The notes under the pieces were generated by a model. The model was given only the letters and a program-made list of their open reading frames with translations, searched no databases and was not told the DNA's origin. From Roseinatronobacter thiooxidans (lineage in GTDB: Bacteria > Pseudomonadota > Alphaproteobacteria > Rhodobacterales > Rhodobacteraceae): a stretch of DNA of 64,000 nucleotides. The stretch covers positions 62,001 to 126,000 of the forward strand of contig NZ_MEHT01000046.1 in assembly GCF_001870675.1 (NCBI RefSeq), given 5' to 3'. Each line of letters opens with the position of its first letter. Positions within the stretch are counted from its first letter, which is position 1. The position numbers were made by a program, and so were the translations under genes. Shown in pieces: positions 8,023 to 17,321 of this stretch.

Positions 8023-10500
8023 TCAGAAGCGGTCCAGCAACCGGCGCAGGTAATCCAACTCGGCCTCGGGGCGGTCCAGTTCGGCAGAACGGCGGCGCAA
8101 TTCTTCCAGCAAATCCTGTGCGCGGCGATAGACATCTTCGCCCTGCAACAGGTTGTCATCAGTGCCCACTTCGCCGCCCTGATTGCGGTCGCGCCCCAGC
8201 GGGTCGCGGCTGGTGCCATCGCCGCCCCGCTCGCTGCCGGCCTGATCGCCCTGCTGCTCGCGCTGGTCTTGCGCGCGGGCCTCGTTCATGGCGCGCATCC
8301 CGTCGCGCATGGCTTCCATGGCATCGGCCTGACGGCTTAGCGCCTCGCCCGTCTCGCCATTCTCCAGCGCCTCGGCTGCGTCTTCCATCGCGCGCTGCGC
8401 ACGCTCCAGCGCCTCTAGCGCGGCATCGCCTTCGGGGGTGCCCTCGCCGGGCAGGGGTTGCAGTTGCTGGTCGCGCAACTGGTCAGCCAGACCGCGCTGC
8501 CGCTCGCCAAGCGCACGTCCTTGGCCCTCGCCCTCGCCTTCTCCCTGTTCGCCATCGCCACGCTCTTCACCATTGCGGAATTCATCCTGCAATTCGTTGA
8601 ACGTGTCGTCGGACAGGTTCTGCTGCTCGCGCAGCGTCTCGCCCAGACCTTCCATCGCCTGATCGCCGGGCATGCCTTCGCCGCCCTGCCCTTCGGCCAC
8701 CTGCAAATTCTCCAGCAGCGCATTCAACTGCGCCAGAAGCTCTGCCGCCTCGTCCATGCGGCCTTCTTCCATCAGCTCCTGAATCCGGTCCAGCAACTCC
8801 TGAATCTGGTCTTGGGTAATCTCCATGCTCTCGTCATCCATCGGCGGCTCGCCCCGTTCGCGCGGCTGTTCGGCAAGCTGGCGCATGTAATCGCGCATCG
8901 CTTCGCGCAATTCTTCCATCAATTCGGCAATCTCGGCGGGGTCGGCGCCGTTGCGCACGGCTTCATCCAGCATTTCCTGTGCGCGGCGCAGACGTTCGCG
9001 GGCATCTGCCAACTCGCCTTCTTCCAGCAACACCGCCAGATCCCACATCTTCTCTGACAACTCGTCGCGCAAAGCGTCATCCATGCGGCCCTGATCCAGA
9101 CTGGCCAGCAGCATGTCGCGCGCCTCGACAAAGCGGATCCGCCCCTCGACCGAGCGGAAAGCCTCTTGCGGCCTATGCCCGATGGCTTTCATCAGGTCCG
9201 CCACGCGGTGTGCATTCTCGCGCGTCCATAGCAGATCGCGGCGCAATTCGATCACCGCCGCCGCCATCGGATCGAAGAACCGCCGCCCCGGCAACACCAT
9301 CTGCGTGGCCTCGGTCATGTCAGTCTGGCCGCGTGCATCTTCGACTTGCAGCGCAATCGTCACCGGCAGGTTGGCCCAAGGGTGCTGCGAGAAATCCTCG
9401 ATGAAGGCATCTTCAATCTCGCTGCGTGACCCTGATGCGGGCATCGGCAGGGGCAAAGCCAGATCATTGCGCGGCTCGGGGTCTGCTGCCAGACCAAAGC
9501 GCCGCTCGACATTCTCAAGGTCCAGCGCAACGCGCACCTCGCCATCCACGACGCCGTAATCATCGCTGGCACTGAAATCCTGACGCATCAGCCCGCCGCG
9601 TTCCCGCTCGGCGCTGCCGCGCAGTGCTACATTTGGCGGCTGGTCCACCAAAGCCACCACTTCCCAATCGCGCCCCGCAGGCCCGCGCACTGTCAAGCGG
9701 CCAGAGCGTTCAATCTCGAAATCCTGCGCCATGTCGGTCGGGTCATATTCACCCCTGTCAGACAGACTTTCCTGCACCGACATAATGCCTTGCTGCCCGT
9801 AAAACCGGACCGTTACGCGGCTGCCTTGGGGCAGGTCCAGCCGCACGCGGTCCACCTCGTTCAGATACAGGCTTGGGCGGCCCGTATAGCTGGGCGGCTG
9901 CACCCAGACTTCCCATGACGGGCCAAGCGCCACGGCTTCGGCACGGCCCGGGAGCTGCGCGATTTCAGGCAATTCCGACACGCGCGAAGGTGCGCCGAAC
10001 AGCAGCGCCACCACAAAGCCCGTCAGCGCCACATAGCGCAGGCCAAAGCGGTCGAATCGCGCCAGACGCGTATCACCCCTGACCGCGCGCGCATGCAACA
10101 GCCGCGCCTGCATCCGCGCCAGATGCGCAGCCCAGACGCGGCGAGAGGCCATGTCCTGCGCGCCAATCGCCTGCTCATCTGCCAAGGTGCTGATAGGCCG
10201 ACCGGGCATGGAGGCATCTAACCTGTCTGCCGCCTCGGACCGGGTGGGGATGCGCAAGCGCCAGAAGCCCAGACCAAAGGCCACCACCAGCGCCACCGCC
10301 GCGCCCAGAACCGCGGACAAGGTCCAGACAGGCGGCAAAACGTCCTGCACCCCGAACCCAAGCGCCGCGATCCCGAACAACAGGATCGTCGTGAAAGGCC
10401 AGAAGGCGCGTGCCAGCCGCTCTGCCCACAGCCCTGCAAGTGTGCCGCGCAAGGCGCGCGTCAGGGCGGGGTTGGTGTCGCTGGGTTTGCGTCTGCGCAT
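8023..10500 (-). CDS. TIGR02302/DUF4175 family membrane protein
   Basis: An 825-residue protein conserved in alphaproteobacteria under the name TIGR02302, with no established function. The N-terminus has three membrane segments (about residues 33-52, 58-80 and 155-172). A large, presumably periplasmic beta-rich region follows (about 190-430). The C-terminal half is rich in Glu, Gln, Arg and Met and reads as long helices or coiled coil (repeated AAELL, ALENLQ, EEGELADAR-type segments), including a low-complexity Gly/Glu tract near residue 630. It lies 32 nt downstream of lysA and is the last gene of the argH operon, a placement common in this group. Confidence 0.85.
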   Translation of the reverse strand: MRRRKPSDTNPALTRALRGTLAGLWAERLARAFWPFTTILLFGIAALGFGVQDVLPPVWTLSAVLGAAVALVVAFGLGFWRLRIPTRSEAADRLDASMPGRPISTLADEQAIGAQDMASRRVWAAHLARMQARLLHARAVRGDTRLARFDRFGLRYVALTGFVVALLFGAPSRVSELPEIAQLPGRAEAVALGPSWEVWVQPPSYTGRPSLYLNEVDRVRLDLPQGSRVTVRFYGQQGIMSVQESLSDRGEYDPTDMAQDFEIERSGRLTVRGPAGRDWEVVALVDQPPNVALRGSAERERGGLMRQDFSASDDYGVVDGEVRVALDLENVERRFGLAADPEPRNDLALPLPMPASGSRSEIEDAFIEDFSQHPWANLPVTIALQVEDARGQTDMTEATQMVLPGRRFFDPMAAAVIELRRDLLWTRENAHRVADLMKAIGHRPQEAFRSVEGRIRFVEARDMLLASLDQGRMDDALRDELSEKMWDLAVLLEEGELADARERLRRAQEMLDEAVRNGADPAEIAELMEELREAMRDYMRQLAEQPRERGEPPMDDESMEITQDQIQELLDRIQELMEEGRMDEAAELLAQLNALLENLQVAEGQGGEGMPGDQAMEGLGETLREQQNLSDDTFNELQDEFRNGEERGDGEQGEGEGEGQGRALGERQRGLADQLRDQQLQPLPGEGTPEGDAALEALERAQRAMEDAAEALENGETGEALSRQADAMEAMRDGMRAMNEARAQDQREQQGDQAGSERGGDGTSRDPLGRDRNQGGEVGTDDNLLQGEDVYRRAQDLLEELRRRSAELDRPEAELDYLRRLLDRF

Positions 10501-10532
10501 AAGCCCTCGTTTCAGGTCACCGCTTTATCGGG

Positions 10533-11801
10533 TTACAACCATGCAGGTAACGTATCTCGATTAATGATCTCGTCAAAGCTTGGACGCGGGCGGATGACAG
10601 CATATTGATCATCTTTCACCAGAACTTCGGGGATCAGCGGACGCGTGTTATACTCTGACGCCATAACCGCGCCGTAGGCCCCCGCAGACCGGAACGCCAC
10701 CAGATCACCCGCCAACAAGGGCGGCATATCGCGCCCCTTGGCAAAAGTGTCCCCCGATTCGCAGACAGGGCCGACAATATCTACAGGGTGCTGTTCGACA
10801 GCTGCCGCAGCTTCTACCACTGGCACAATGTCATGATGCGCCCCGTACATCGCAGGGCGGATCAGGTCATTCATCGCCCCGTCAAGGATCAGGAAATCCC
10901 GCCCCTCGCCCTGTTTCAGGTAGAGGACCGAGGCCACCAGAATACCCGCATTGCCCGAGATCAGACGCCCCGGTTCAATCTCGATCTCGACATCCAGATC
11001 CCCCAGAACGCGCCGGATCATCGCGCCATAGTCCATCGGCAAAGGCGGCGTTTCATTCGAGCGGGTGTAGGGAATGCCCAAGCCGCCCCCCAGATCCAGC
11101 CGCCGGATGGTGTGACCATCGGCGCGCAAGTCGCGCGTCAGATCGGCAATCTTGGTAAACGCCGCCTCGAACGGGGCAAGATCGGTCAACTGGCTGCCGA
11201 TATGCACATCAACGCCCACCACCTCGATGCCCGGCAGGGATGCGGCAAGCCTGTAGATGTCGCGCGCCTGCGCAATTGGGACGCCGAATTTGTCTTCCTT
11301 GCGCCCTGTGGCAATTTTCTCGTGGGTCTTGGCGTCCACATCGGGGTTCACGCGCAAAGTGATCGGCGCCACAGCGCCAAGGCTGGTGGCCACTTCGGAC
11401 AGCACGCGCAATTCCTCGGCGGATTCCACATTGAACTGGCGGATGCCGTGGGTCAGGGCAAAGGCCATCTCGCTTCGGGTTTTGCCGACACCGGAAAACA
11501 CGATCCTGTCGCCCGGCACGCCTGCGGCCAGCGCGCGCCGATACTCGCCCCCCGAGACAACATCCATGCCTGCGCCCAAATTGCCCAAAGTGCGCAAGAT
11601 CGCCTGATTGGACAGCGACTTGATGGCGAAACACACAAGATGGTCCATACCCGAGAGCGCCTCTTGAAACAGGCGGAAATGCCGGGTGAGCGTGGCGGTA
11701 GAGTAGCAATAAAACGGGGTGCCGACAGCGGCGGCAATCTCGGTCAAGGGCACATCTTCGGCATGCAGGATGCCATTTTGATACTGGAAATGGTCCATCA
11801 A
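10533..11801 (-). CDS. lysA: Diaminopimelate decarboxylase
   Basis: The last step of lysine synthesis: PLP-dependent decarboxylation of meso-diaminopimelate. The 422-residue protein shows the alanine-racemase-like barrel with the PLP lysine in CFAIKSLSNQAI (about residue 59), the HIGSQL motif, the phosphate-binding GGGLGIPY, EPGR, and the active-site Cys in CESGD, which comes from the partner subunit. The first two codons are both ATG (11801 and 11798). It is in one transcription unit with argH, the small lipoprotein gene and the DUF2834 gene; an 82-nt gap before it carries a copy of the 23-mer repeat. Confidence 0.95.
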   Translation of the reverse strand: MMDHFQYQNGILHAEDVPLTEIAAAVGTPFYCYSTATLTRHFRLFQEALSGMDHLVCFAIKSLSNQAILRTLGNLGAGMDVVSGGEYRRALAAGVPGDRIVFSGVGKTRSEMAFALTHGIRQFNVESAEELRVLSEVATSLGAVAPITLRVNPDVDAKTHEKIATGRKEDKFGVPIAQARDIYRLAASLPGIEVVGVDVHIGSQLTDLAPFEAAFTKIADLTRDLRADGHTIRRLDLGGGLGIPYTRSNETPPLPMDYGAMIRRVLGDLDVEIEIEPGRLISGNAGILVASVLYLKQGEGRDFLILDGAMNDLIRPAMYGAHHDIVPVVEAAAAVEQHPVDIVGPVCESGDTFAKGRDMPPLLAGDLVAFRSAGAYGAVMASEYNTRPLIPEVLVKDDQYAVIRPRPSFDEIINRDTLPAWL

Positions 11802-11854
11802 AGGCGCTTTCAGTCAGGCGATGGGGCAGGATGAGAGGGCGGGAGCCTCCGGCG

Positions 11855-11877
11855 GGAGTATTTGGAGCAAGAAAATG
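11855..11877 (+). repeat. 23-mer intergenic repeat, copy 1
   Basis: The motif begins GGAGTATTTGG and ends CAAGAAAATG. It recurs inverted at 60102-60124 with one mismatch. It lies in the 82-nt gap between the DUF2834 gene and lysA, after the GC-rich lead-in GGGAGCCTCCGGCG. Confidence 0.8.
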
Positions 11878-11883
11878 AACCCG

Positions 11884-12198
11884 TCACTTGGGGCTTGAGC
11901 GCAGGAACAGATAGAGCGGCAACCCGCAAGAGACGCCGATGCAAAACGTGGCCGGAATGGCCAGAAGCCCGATGAAGCGGCGGCGCTGCCATGTTTCCAC
12001 CAGCACGAAGATCGTCAACGTGACTGCCGCGATGGTCAGATCCCAGACCAGACCCGTGGTCGAGGCATTGGCGTGCCACGCATCCACCATGGCCATCAGC
12101 GACCATTCATTCTGTATGAACCATGTGATGAACCAATACATAGGATGAATCGTGCCCCAGATGGCAAGGGCAAGGTAGGTCAGGCGCAGCGGGGTCAT
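11884..12198 (-). CDS. DUF2834 family small membrane protein
   Basis: A 104-residue integral membrane protein with three hydrophobic segments (about 5-25, 45-68 and 78-98) and the family's early motif YLALAIWGTIHPMYWF. DUF2834 has no known function. Its ATG overlaps the stop codon of the small lipoprotein gene (ATGA), so it is translationally coupled within the argH–lysA operon. The tail is short and basic (RSSPK). Confidence 0.8.
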   Translation of the reverse strand: MTPLRLTYLALAIWGTIHPMYWFITWFIQNEWSLMAMVDAWHANASTTGLVWDLTIAAVTLTIFVLVETWQRRRFIGLLAIPATFCIGVSCGLPLYLFLRSSPK

Positions 12199-12323
12199 AG
12201 TGTTTTACTCACGCCCAAGGTGACTTCTCCGCTCAGGCTGGCCCCTGGGCCTGCATGGGTTGGGGGCGCTTCCGCGCCGCAGGCGGATAGGGCGAAAGCA
12301 ACAGCAAGCAGCGCGTATTTCAT
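12195..12323 (-). CDS. Small lipoprotein, 42 residues
   Basis: This very short gene sits between argH and the DUF2834 gene. The peptide starts [16 protein letters not shown], a classical lipoprotein signal with lipobox LSAC and the lipidated Cys at residue 15. The mature part is only about 28 residues and Pro/Gly-rich. Its ATG overlaps the argH stop codon (TGATG) and its TGA overlaps the next ATG (ATGA), so it is coupled on both sides. In related genomes this position holds an LptM-like lipoprotein, but this one lacks the family's usual GPLY-like motif, so the assignment to LptM is tentative. Confidence 0.75.
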   Translation of the reverse strand: MKYALLAVAFALSACGAEAPPTHAGPGASLSGEVTLGVSKTL

Positions 12324-13711
12324 CAAGACCCCTCTTTCCACCGCGCGATCTGGGCGCGCACATTGTCAGGTGCAGTGCCGCCATAGCTTGTCCGGCTGGC
12401 GACCGAGTTCTGCACACCCAATACAGAATAGACCGCCTGCGTGATTTCGCCATGTATTTTCTGCATCTCGTCTAAGCTGAGATCGGCGAGGTCGCAGCCC
12501 TTATCCTCGGCCAGTTTGACAAGTGCGCCTGTGACATGATGCGCCTCTCGGAAAGGCAGGTTCAGCGCGCGCACCAGCCAGTCGGCCAGATCGGTGGCGG
12601 TGGAGAAGCCGGACGATGCCGCTGCTTCCAGCGCCGCGCGGTTGGCCGTCAGATCGCGCACCATGCCTTCCATTGCGGCAAGGCCAAGGATCAGGTTATC
12701 TGCCGCGTCAAACACCTGTTCCTTGTCTTCCTGCATGTCCTTGGAATAGGTCAGCGGCAGCCCCTTCATGACGGTGAACAGTGCCACTGTCGCGCCCAAG
12801 ATACGCCCCAGTTTCGCGCGCAGCAATTCGGCGGCATCGGGGTTGCGTTTTTGCGGCATGATGCTGGAGCCGGTCGAGAACCTGTCGGACATACGCACGA
12901 ACCGGAATTGCGCCGAGGACCAGATGACCAGTTCTTCGGCAAAGCGCGACAGATGCATCGCACAGATCGAGGCTGCGCCCAGAAATTCCAGCGCAAAGTC
13001 ACGATCCGAAACAGTGTCGAGCGAGTTGGCGGTGGGCCGGTCAAACCCCAGCGCCTGCGCCGTCATGTGGCGGTCGATGGGAAAAGACGTGCCCGCAAGG
13101 GCTGCCGCGCCCAGCGGGCATTCATTCATGCGGCGGCGCGCATCTTGAAAGCGGCCTTTGTCGCGGGCGAACATTTCGACATAGGCCAGCATATGATGGC
13201 CCCAAGTGACAGGTTGCGCGGTTTGCAAATGGGTGAAGCCCGGCATGATCCAGTCTGCACCTGCTTCGGCCTGCGCCAGAAAGGCGTTGATCAGCGCATC
13301 CAGACCCGCAATCGCGGCATCGCATTGGTCGCGCACCCACATGCGGAAATCCAGCGCCACTTGGTCATTGCGCGACCGGGCGGTGTGCAGGCGGCCCGCA
13401 GGCGCGCCGATAATCTCGCTCAAGCGCGCCTCGACATTCATATGGATGTCTTCCAGCGCGGTCGAGAAGGTGAAACTGCCTGCCTCGATCTCTTGCAAGA
13501 CCTGCACCAAGCCTGCGTCAATGGCGGTTGCATCCTCGGGCTGGATAATTCCGGTTGCGGCCAGCATCGCGGCATGGGCGCGCGAGCCTGCGATATCTTG
13601 CGGCGCAAGGCGCTTGTCGAACCCGATCGAGGCATTGATCGCCTCCATGATCGCGTCTGGCCCCGCGCTGAAGCGCCCGCCCCACATTGTATTTGCCGAT
13701 TTTTTATCCAT
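12323..13711 (-). CDS. argH: Argininosuccinate lyase
   Basis: The last step of arginine synthesis: argininosuccinate to arginine and fumarate. The 462-residue cytoplasmic enzyme belongs to the fumarase/aspartase superfamily and shows its signatures: [11 protein letters not shown] at the N-terminus, [26 protein letters not shown], and the flexible signature loop [12 protein letters not shown] containing the catalytic Ser. I chose ATG 13711 because the family's N-terminus begins there; the upstream in-frame extension to 13819 looks non-coding. It is first in a five-gene minus-strand operon and is divergent from the EAL gene. Confidence 0.96.
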   Translation of the reverse strand: MDKKSANTMWGGRFSAGPDAIMEAINASIGFDKRLAPQDIAGSRAHAAMLAATGIIQPEDATAIDAGLVQVLQEIEAGSFTFSTALEDIHMNVEARLSEIIGAPAGRLHTARSRNDQVALDFRMWVRDQCDAAIAGLDALINAFLAQAEAGADWIMPGFTHLQTAQPVTWGHHMLAYVEMFARDKGRFQDARRRMNECPLGAAALAGTSFPIDRHMTAQALGFDRPTANSLDTVSDRDFALEFLGAASICAMHLSRFAEELVIWSSAQFRFVRMSDRFSTGSSIMPQKRNPDAAELLRAKLGRILGATVALFTVMKGLPLTYSKDMQEDKEQVFDAADNLILGLAAMEGMVRDLTANRAALEAAASSGFSTATDLADWLVRALNLPFREAHHVTGALVKLAEDKGCDLADLSLDEMQKIHGEITQAVYSVLGVQNSVASRTSYGGTAPDNVRAQIARWKEGS

Positions 13712-13893
13712 GACCAAGCATCCCGTCCAAACGCAATTCCGGCACGGATATACGCCCGCCCCGACACGAAGGCAATCAGCGCGACAGCACGCCGCGCGCG
13801 AGAGGATAATAGATGGCATTTTAAGGAAGGGCTGCGAATTAACGGCTGATTAAACCATAACTGCCAAGATAGGCAAAACGCGGGAGAATACGT

Positions 13894-14736
13894 ATGCCAA
13901 CGCGCCTTGTCACCGAACCCCCAGTCGATGCCATCTATGGCTCGCCCCTGTCCTGCGCGGCAGAGGAGCAGCGCAGGGATACACTGAAAATGGTGCGCGC
14001 CGCGCTGGAAGACCGGCGCGCGGTGCTGGCCTTTCAACCTGTCGTGCAGGCCCGCATGCCCAAACGCGCGGCCTTTTATGAGGGGTTGATCCGGATCATC
14101 GACCATACAGGGCGGGTGATTCCGGCTGCGGATTTCATGGATGCTGTCGAAACCAACGAAATCGGGCGGCGAATTGATTGCCTTGCGCTGGAAATGGGTC
14201 TGGCCACATTGGCAAGCGAACCCTCGGTCCGGATATCCGTCAATATGTCCGCACGCTCTATCGGGTATCCGGAATGGCTGGCCACGCTGGAACGGGGCTT
14301 GCGCCATATGCCCCAAATTGGCGAACGCCTGATTCTGGAGATTACGGAATCCTCTGCCATGGTGATGCCCGACATGGTGACCGTGTTCATGCAGGATATG
14401 CAGGAAAGGGGCATCTGCTTTGCGCTGGATGATTTTGGCGCAGGCTATACCGCGTTTCGCTACCTCAAGGATTTCTACTTCGATATCGTCAAGATTGACG
14501 GGGCCTTCATTCGGGACATCACCCATGAAGCCGACAATCAGATACTGGTGCAGGCGCTTGTCTCGATCGCGCGCCATTTCGACATGTTCACAGTCGCCGA
14601 ATCTGTCGAAACGGCAGAGGATGCGCAAACATTGGTCAAAATGGGGGTCGACTGTCTGCAAGGATATTATTTCGGTGCGCCATCCATACAGGAACCCTGG
14701 AAAATCTCGCAATTGAAACCCCGCCGGACAGGATAA
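13894..14736 (+). CDS. EAL-domain cyclic-di-GMP phosphodiesterase
   Basis: A 280-residue, stand-alone EAL protein with no sensor domain or membrane segment. The name-giving motif reads YEGLIRI (Glu63). The other metal- and substrate-binding residues are present: Asn117 (VNMSA), Glu149 and Glu152 (EITESS), the Asp pair 179-180 (LDDFGAGY), Lys200 and Asp202 (VKIDGAFI), Glu236 (AESVE) and Gln256 (LQGYYFG). It should therefore hydrolyse c-di-GMP to pGpG, although the EGL variant could lower activity. It is divergent from argH, with a 182-bp shared upstream region, and has no operon partner. Confidence 0.88.
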   Translation: MPTRLVTEPPVDAIYGSPLSCAAEEQRRDTLKMVRAALEDRRAVLAFQPVVQARMPKRAAFYEGLIRIIDHTGRVIPAADFMDAVETNEIGRRIDCLALEMGLATLASEPSVRISVNMSARSIGYPEWLATLERGLRHMPQIGERLILEITESSAMVMPDMVTVFMQDMQERGICFALDDFGAGYTAFRYLKDFYFDIVKIDGAFIRDITHEADNQILVQALVSIARHFDMFTVAESVETAEDAQTLVKMGVDCLQGYYFGAPSIQEPWKISQLKPRRTG

Positions 14737-14775
14737 TGCCAAGGCGCGCCCTGTTGCACGCGCGCCTGCGTTGCC

Positions 14776-14807
14776 CCTGCGCCCCGCACCATCTGGCAGG
14801 GCGCAGG
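14776..14807 (+). terminator. Possible terminator hairpin after the EAL gene
   Basis: CCTGCGCCC (14776-14784) pairs perfectly with GGGCGCAGG (14799-14807) around a 14-nt loop. There is no T run, so intrinsic termination is uncertain. Confidence 0.3.
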
Positions 14808-14974
14808 TCAGGATGTGCCCCCGCGCGTCACCAGCTTTCCTTGTGAAACATAGGTCTTTCTCAATTTGGGGTTGCTTCTGCGGTGCGGGTCATGTCCAAT
14901 CACCCAAGTATCTGTGAAAGCAGGTTTGGCCCTGCGCGTGCATCGAGAACACATCACCACATCCGGAGGGGATA

Positions 14975-15400
14975 ATGGCGAAGAAAATCTTGTTGCCCAT
15001 AGACCTGAACTCACCCGCCTCTTGGATCAAACCATTGGCCGAAGCGCAGGATATGTTGATCAAGGGGGGTGAATTGCACGTCGTCAGCGTGTTGCCGGAT
15101 TTCGGCATGTCGATGGTTGGCACGTTTTTCAAGGCGGGGTTTGAACAAACCGCCCTGCACCAGTTTGGCGAGGCGTTGCGCAACTGGGTCAAGCAAAATG
15201 TCCCCGGCGCGGTGGAGGTGCATCCCCATATCCTGCATGGCAATATCTATGACGAGATCTTGCGCGCGGCAGACAAGCTGGATGTGGACCTGATCATTCT
15301 GGCCGCCCACCGGCCAGAGGCGAAAGACTACCTGCTGGGGCCGAATGCCGCGCGGGTGGTGCGCCATGCCAAGCAATCTGTCTATGTGGTGCGCGGCTGA
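14975..15400 (+). CDS. Universal stress protein (UspA family)
   Basis: A 141-residue protein of the UspA alpha/beta fold. It begins KKILLPIDLNSPASW, with the usual first-strand Asp, and ends in the nucleotide-binding region LIILAAHRPEAKDYLLGPNA followed by QSVYVVRG. The typical G-x2-G-x9-G(S/T) ATP motif is only partly kept, since the final Gly is Gln, so ATP binding is uncertain. It follows a 238-nt gap with a strong GGAGGGG ribosome binding site and is followed 80 nt later by an aldehyde dehydrogenase gene. Its specific stress role is unknown. Confidence 0.85.
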   Translation: MAKKILLPIDLNSPASWIKPLAEAQDMLIKGGELHVVSVLPDFGMSMVGTFFKAGFEQTALHQFGEALRNWVKQNVPGAVEVHPHILHGNIYDEILRAADKLDVDLIILAAHRPEAKDYLLGPNAARVVRHAKQSVYVVRG

Positions 15401-15480
15401 GCAAGGCCGGGGGCGCGCGCCCCGCAAGTGCCACGACATAGGTGCCAGCCCGCCCCACCCCCTTGGAAGGAGCTGAAAAT

Positions 15481-16980
15481 ATGACCCATGACGCCCCCCT
15501 TGCCGCTGCAGGCCTGACCAAAGCCGCGCTGTCAGGCGGCACGCTGGCAGTATATTCGCCCATAGACGGGGCCGAAGTGGCGCAACTGCATGAAACCGCG
15601 CTGGACGACATGCCTGCCATCATCGCCCGCGCGCAATCCGCTTTCCGCCAATGGCGCAGTGTGCCAGCGCCGCGCAGGGGTGAATTGGTGCGCCTGTTTG
15701 GCGAGGAATTGCGCACAGCCAAGGCGGCATTGGGCGATTTGGTCACGCTGGATGCTGGCAAGATCACCTCTGAGGGGCTGGGCGAAGTGCAGGAAATGAT
15801 TGATATCTGCGACTTTGCCGTGGGCCTGTCACGCCAGCTTTACGGGTTGACCATCGCCTCGGAACGTCCGGGGCACCGCATGGCGGAAACATGGCACCCT
15901 ATGGGGCCGGTGGCGATTATCTCGGCCTTCAACTTTCCGGTGGCCGTGTGGTCGTGGAATGCCGCACTGGCGCTGGTCTGCGGCAATCCGATCATCTGGA
16001 AGCCGTCCGAGAAATCGCCCCTGACGGCAATGGCCGCCCATAAATGCCTTGAACGCGCGCTGGCGCGATTCGGCGATGCCCCCGAAGGGTTAAGCCAGCT
16101 TGTCATCGGCGGGTCGGAAATCGGCGCGGCACTGGTCGAGAGCCGTGACGTGCCGATCGTGTCGGCCACAGGGTCCACGCGCATGGGCCGACTGGTCGGG
16201 CCAAAGGTCATGGCGCGGTTCGGGCGGCCCATTCTGGAACTGGGCGGCAATAACGCCATGATCGTGGCCCCCACGGCCGATCTGGATATGGCAGTGCGCG
16301 CGATTGTGTTCAGCGCGGTTGGCACGGCGGGGCAGCGCTGCACTTCGCTGCGCCGGCTGATCGTGCATAACTCGATCCGCGCCGCGCTGGTGGAGCAGCT
16401 GAAAGCCGCCTATGCCACACTGCCCGTGGGCGACCCGCGCGCGCCCGGCACGCTGGTTGGCCCGCTTGTCGATAATGGTGCCCGCGCGCGGATGCTGGAA
16501 CAACTGGACCGCGCCCGCGCCGATGGCGGCACTGTGCATGGCGGCGTGTCTGTAACAGATCGCGTGCCACAGGGCGGGGCCTATGTCACGCCCGCGCTGG
16601 TGGAGATGGCCGCCCAGACAGACTGCGTGCGCGAAGAAACCTTTGCGCCGATCTTGTATGTGATGGGCTATGACACTTTGGAAGAGGCGATTGCGATGCA
16701 AAATGATGTGCCGCAGGGCCTGTCGTCGTGCATTTTCACCCTTAACCTGCGCGAGGCGGAAACCTTTTTGTCGGCAGCGGGGTCTGATTGCGGGATTGCC
16801 AATGTCAATATCGGCCCGTCGGGCGCTGAAATTGGCGGGGCCTTCGGAGGCGAGAAGGAAACCGGCGGCGGGCGCGAAAGCGGGTCTGACGCATGGAAAG
16901 GCTATATGCGCCGCCAGACCTGCACAGTGAACTATTCGGCAGAACTGCCACTGGCGCAAGGGGTGCGCTTTGACATCTAG
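15481..16980 (+). CDS. ALDH7-type aldehyde dehydrogenase (aminoadipate-semialdehyde dehydrogenase family)
   Basis: A 499-residue NAD(P)-dependent dehydrogenase. It matches the ALDH7 branch (alpha-aminoadipic semialdehyde/piperideine-6-carboxylate dehydrogenase; lysine catabolism) by FNFPVAVWSWNAALALVCGN, the general-base Glu in LELGGNNAMIV, the catalytic Cys in GTAGQRCTSLRR, and GGEKETGGGRESGSDAWK near the end. ATG 15481 is chosen because AAGGAG lies upstream at the right distance. There are no neighbouring lysine-degradation genes, so the substrate is inferred from family alone. The downstream gap contains a dispersed repeat. Confidence 0.85.
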   Translation: MTHDAPLAAAGLTKAALSGGTLAVYSPIDGAEVAQLHETALDDMPAIIARAQSAFRQWRSVPAPRRGELVRLFGEELRTAKAALGDLVTLDAGKITSEGLGEVQEMIDICDFAVGLSRQLYGLTIASERPGHRMAETWHPMGPVAIISAFNFPVAVWSWNAALALVCGNPIIWKPSEKSPLTAMAAHKCLERALARFGDAPEGLSQLVIGGSEIGAALVESRDVPIVSATGSTRMGRLVGPKVMARFGRPILELGGNNAMIVAPTADLDMAVRAIVFSAVGTAGQRCTSLRRLIVHNSIRAALVEQLKAAYATLPVGDPRAPGTLVGPLVDNGARARMLEQLDRARADGGTVHGGVSVTDRVPQGGAYVTPALVEMAAQTDCVREETFAPILYVMGYDTLEEAIAMQNDVPQGLSSCIFTLNLREAETFLSAAGSDCGIANVNIGPSGAEIGGAFGGEKETGGGRESGSDAWKGYMRRQTCTVNYSAELPLAQGVRFDI

Positions 16981-17321
16981 TCTTCGCCAGCTGACAATAG
17001 ATTGGCAATGACGGCTTTGACGGGATTGGCGAAAGATGGATAGCAAACTGAAGCCGCGCAGCGTCGGGCCGTGGTGCGGCGATCCGCGCCCTCTTCTACA
17101 GCACTTTATGCTGGCCAAATCCGCGGAAGATTAAGGCTTTGCGCAGTGCCAAGCCAAATCGCCGTGCCGGGGTACGGCCCGGCGATGCGCGGCGGCGCTA
17201 CGCGCCTCGACTCCGCGCGAACGGCTGAAAACTCCCGAAAACTGACCTTTGTCACGCATGACGGCATCTTGTGTGAAGAAACCCGATAAAGGCTTGGGGG
17301 CCTTTACCACGCGAAAGGGCG
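16981..17321. other. Gene-free gap between the ALDH gene and purK
   Basis: This 341-bp gap between convergent genes holds three things. A 7-bp inverted repeat (TTCGCCA 16983-16989 with TGGCGAA 17027-17033) comes first. The dispersed repeat copy A (17053-17221) follows. A small hairpin, AAAGGC with GCCTTT at about 17288-17305, lies close to the purK stop codon. I see no coding sequence with support. Confidence 0.6.
17053..17221. repeat. Dispersed intergenic repeat, copy A
   Basis: About 168 bp, aligning with 52445-52612 at an estimated 85% identity by eye. The conserved core includes TTTATGCTGGCCAAATCCGC and a hairpin whose outer stem is ATCGCCG/CGGCGAT. Both copies lie in gaps between convergent genes. 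Confidence 0.85.

Noticed and set aside
14808-15014. Open frame opposite the universal stress gene leader
   Set aside because: No ribosome binding site or family, and it overlaps the supported gene; a shadow of GC-rich DNA.
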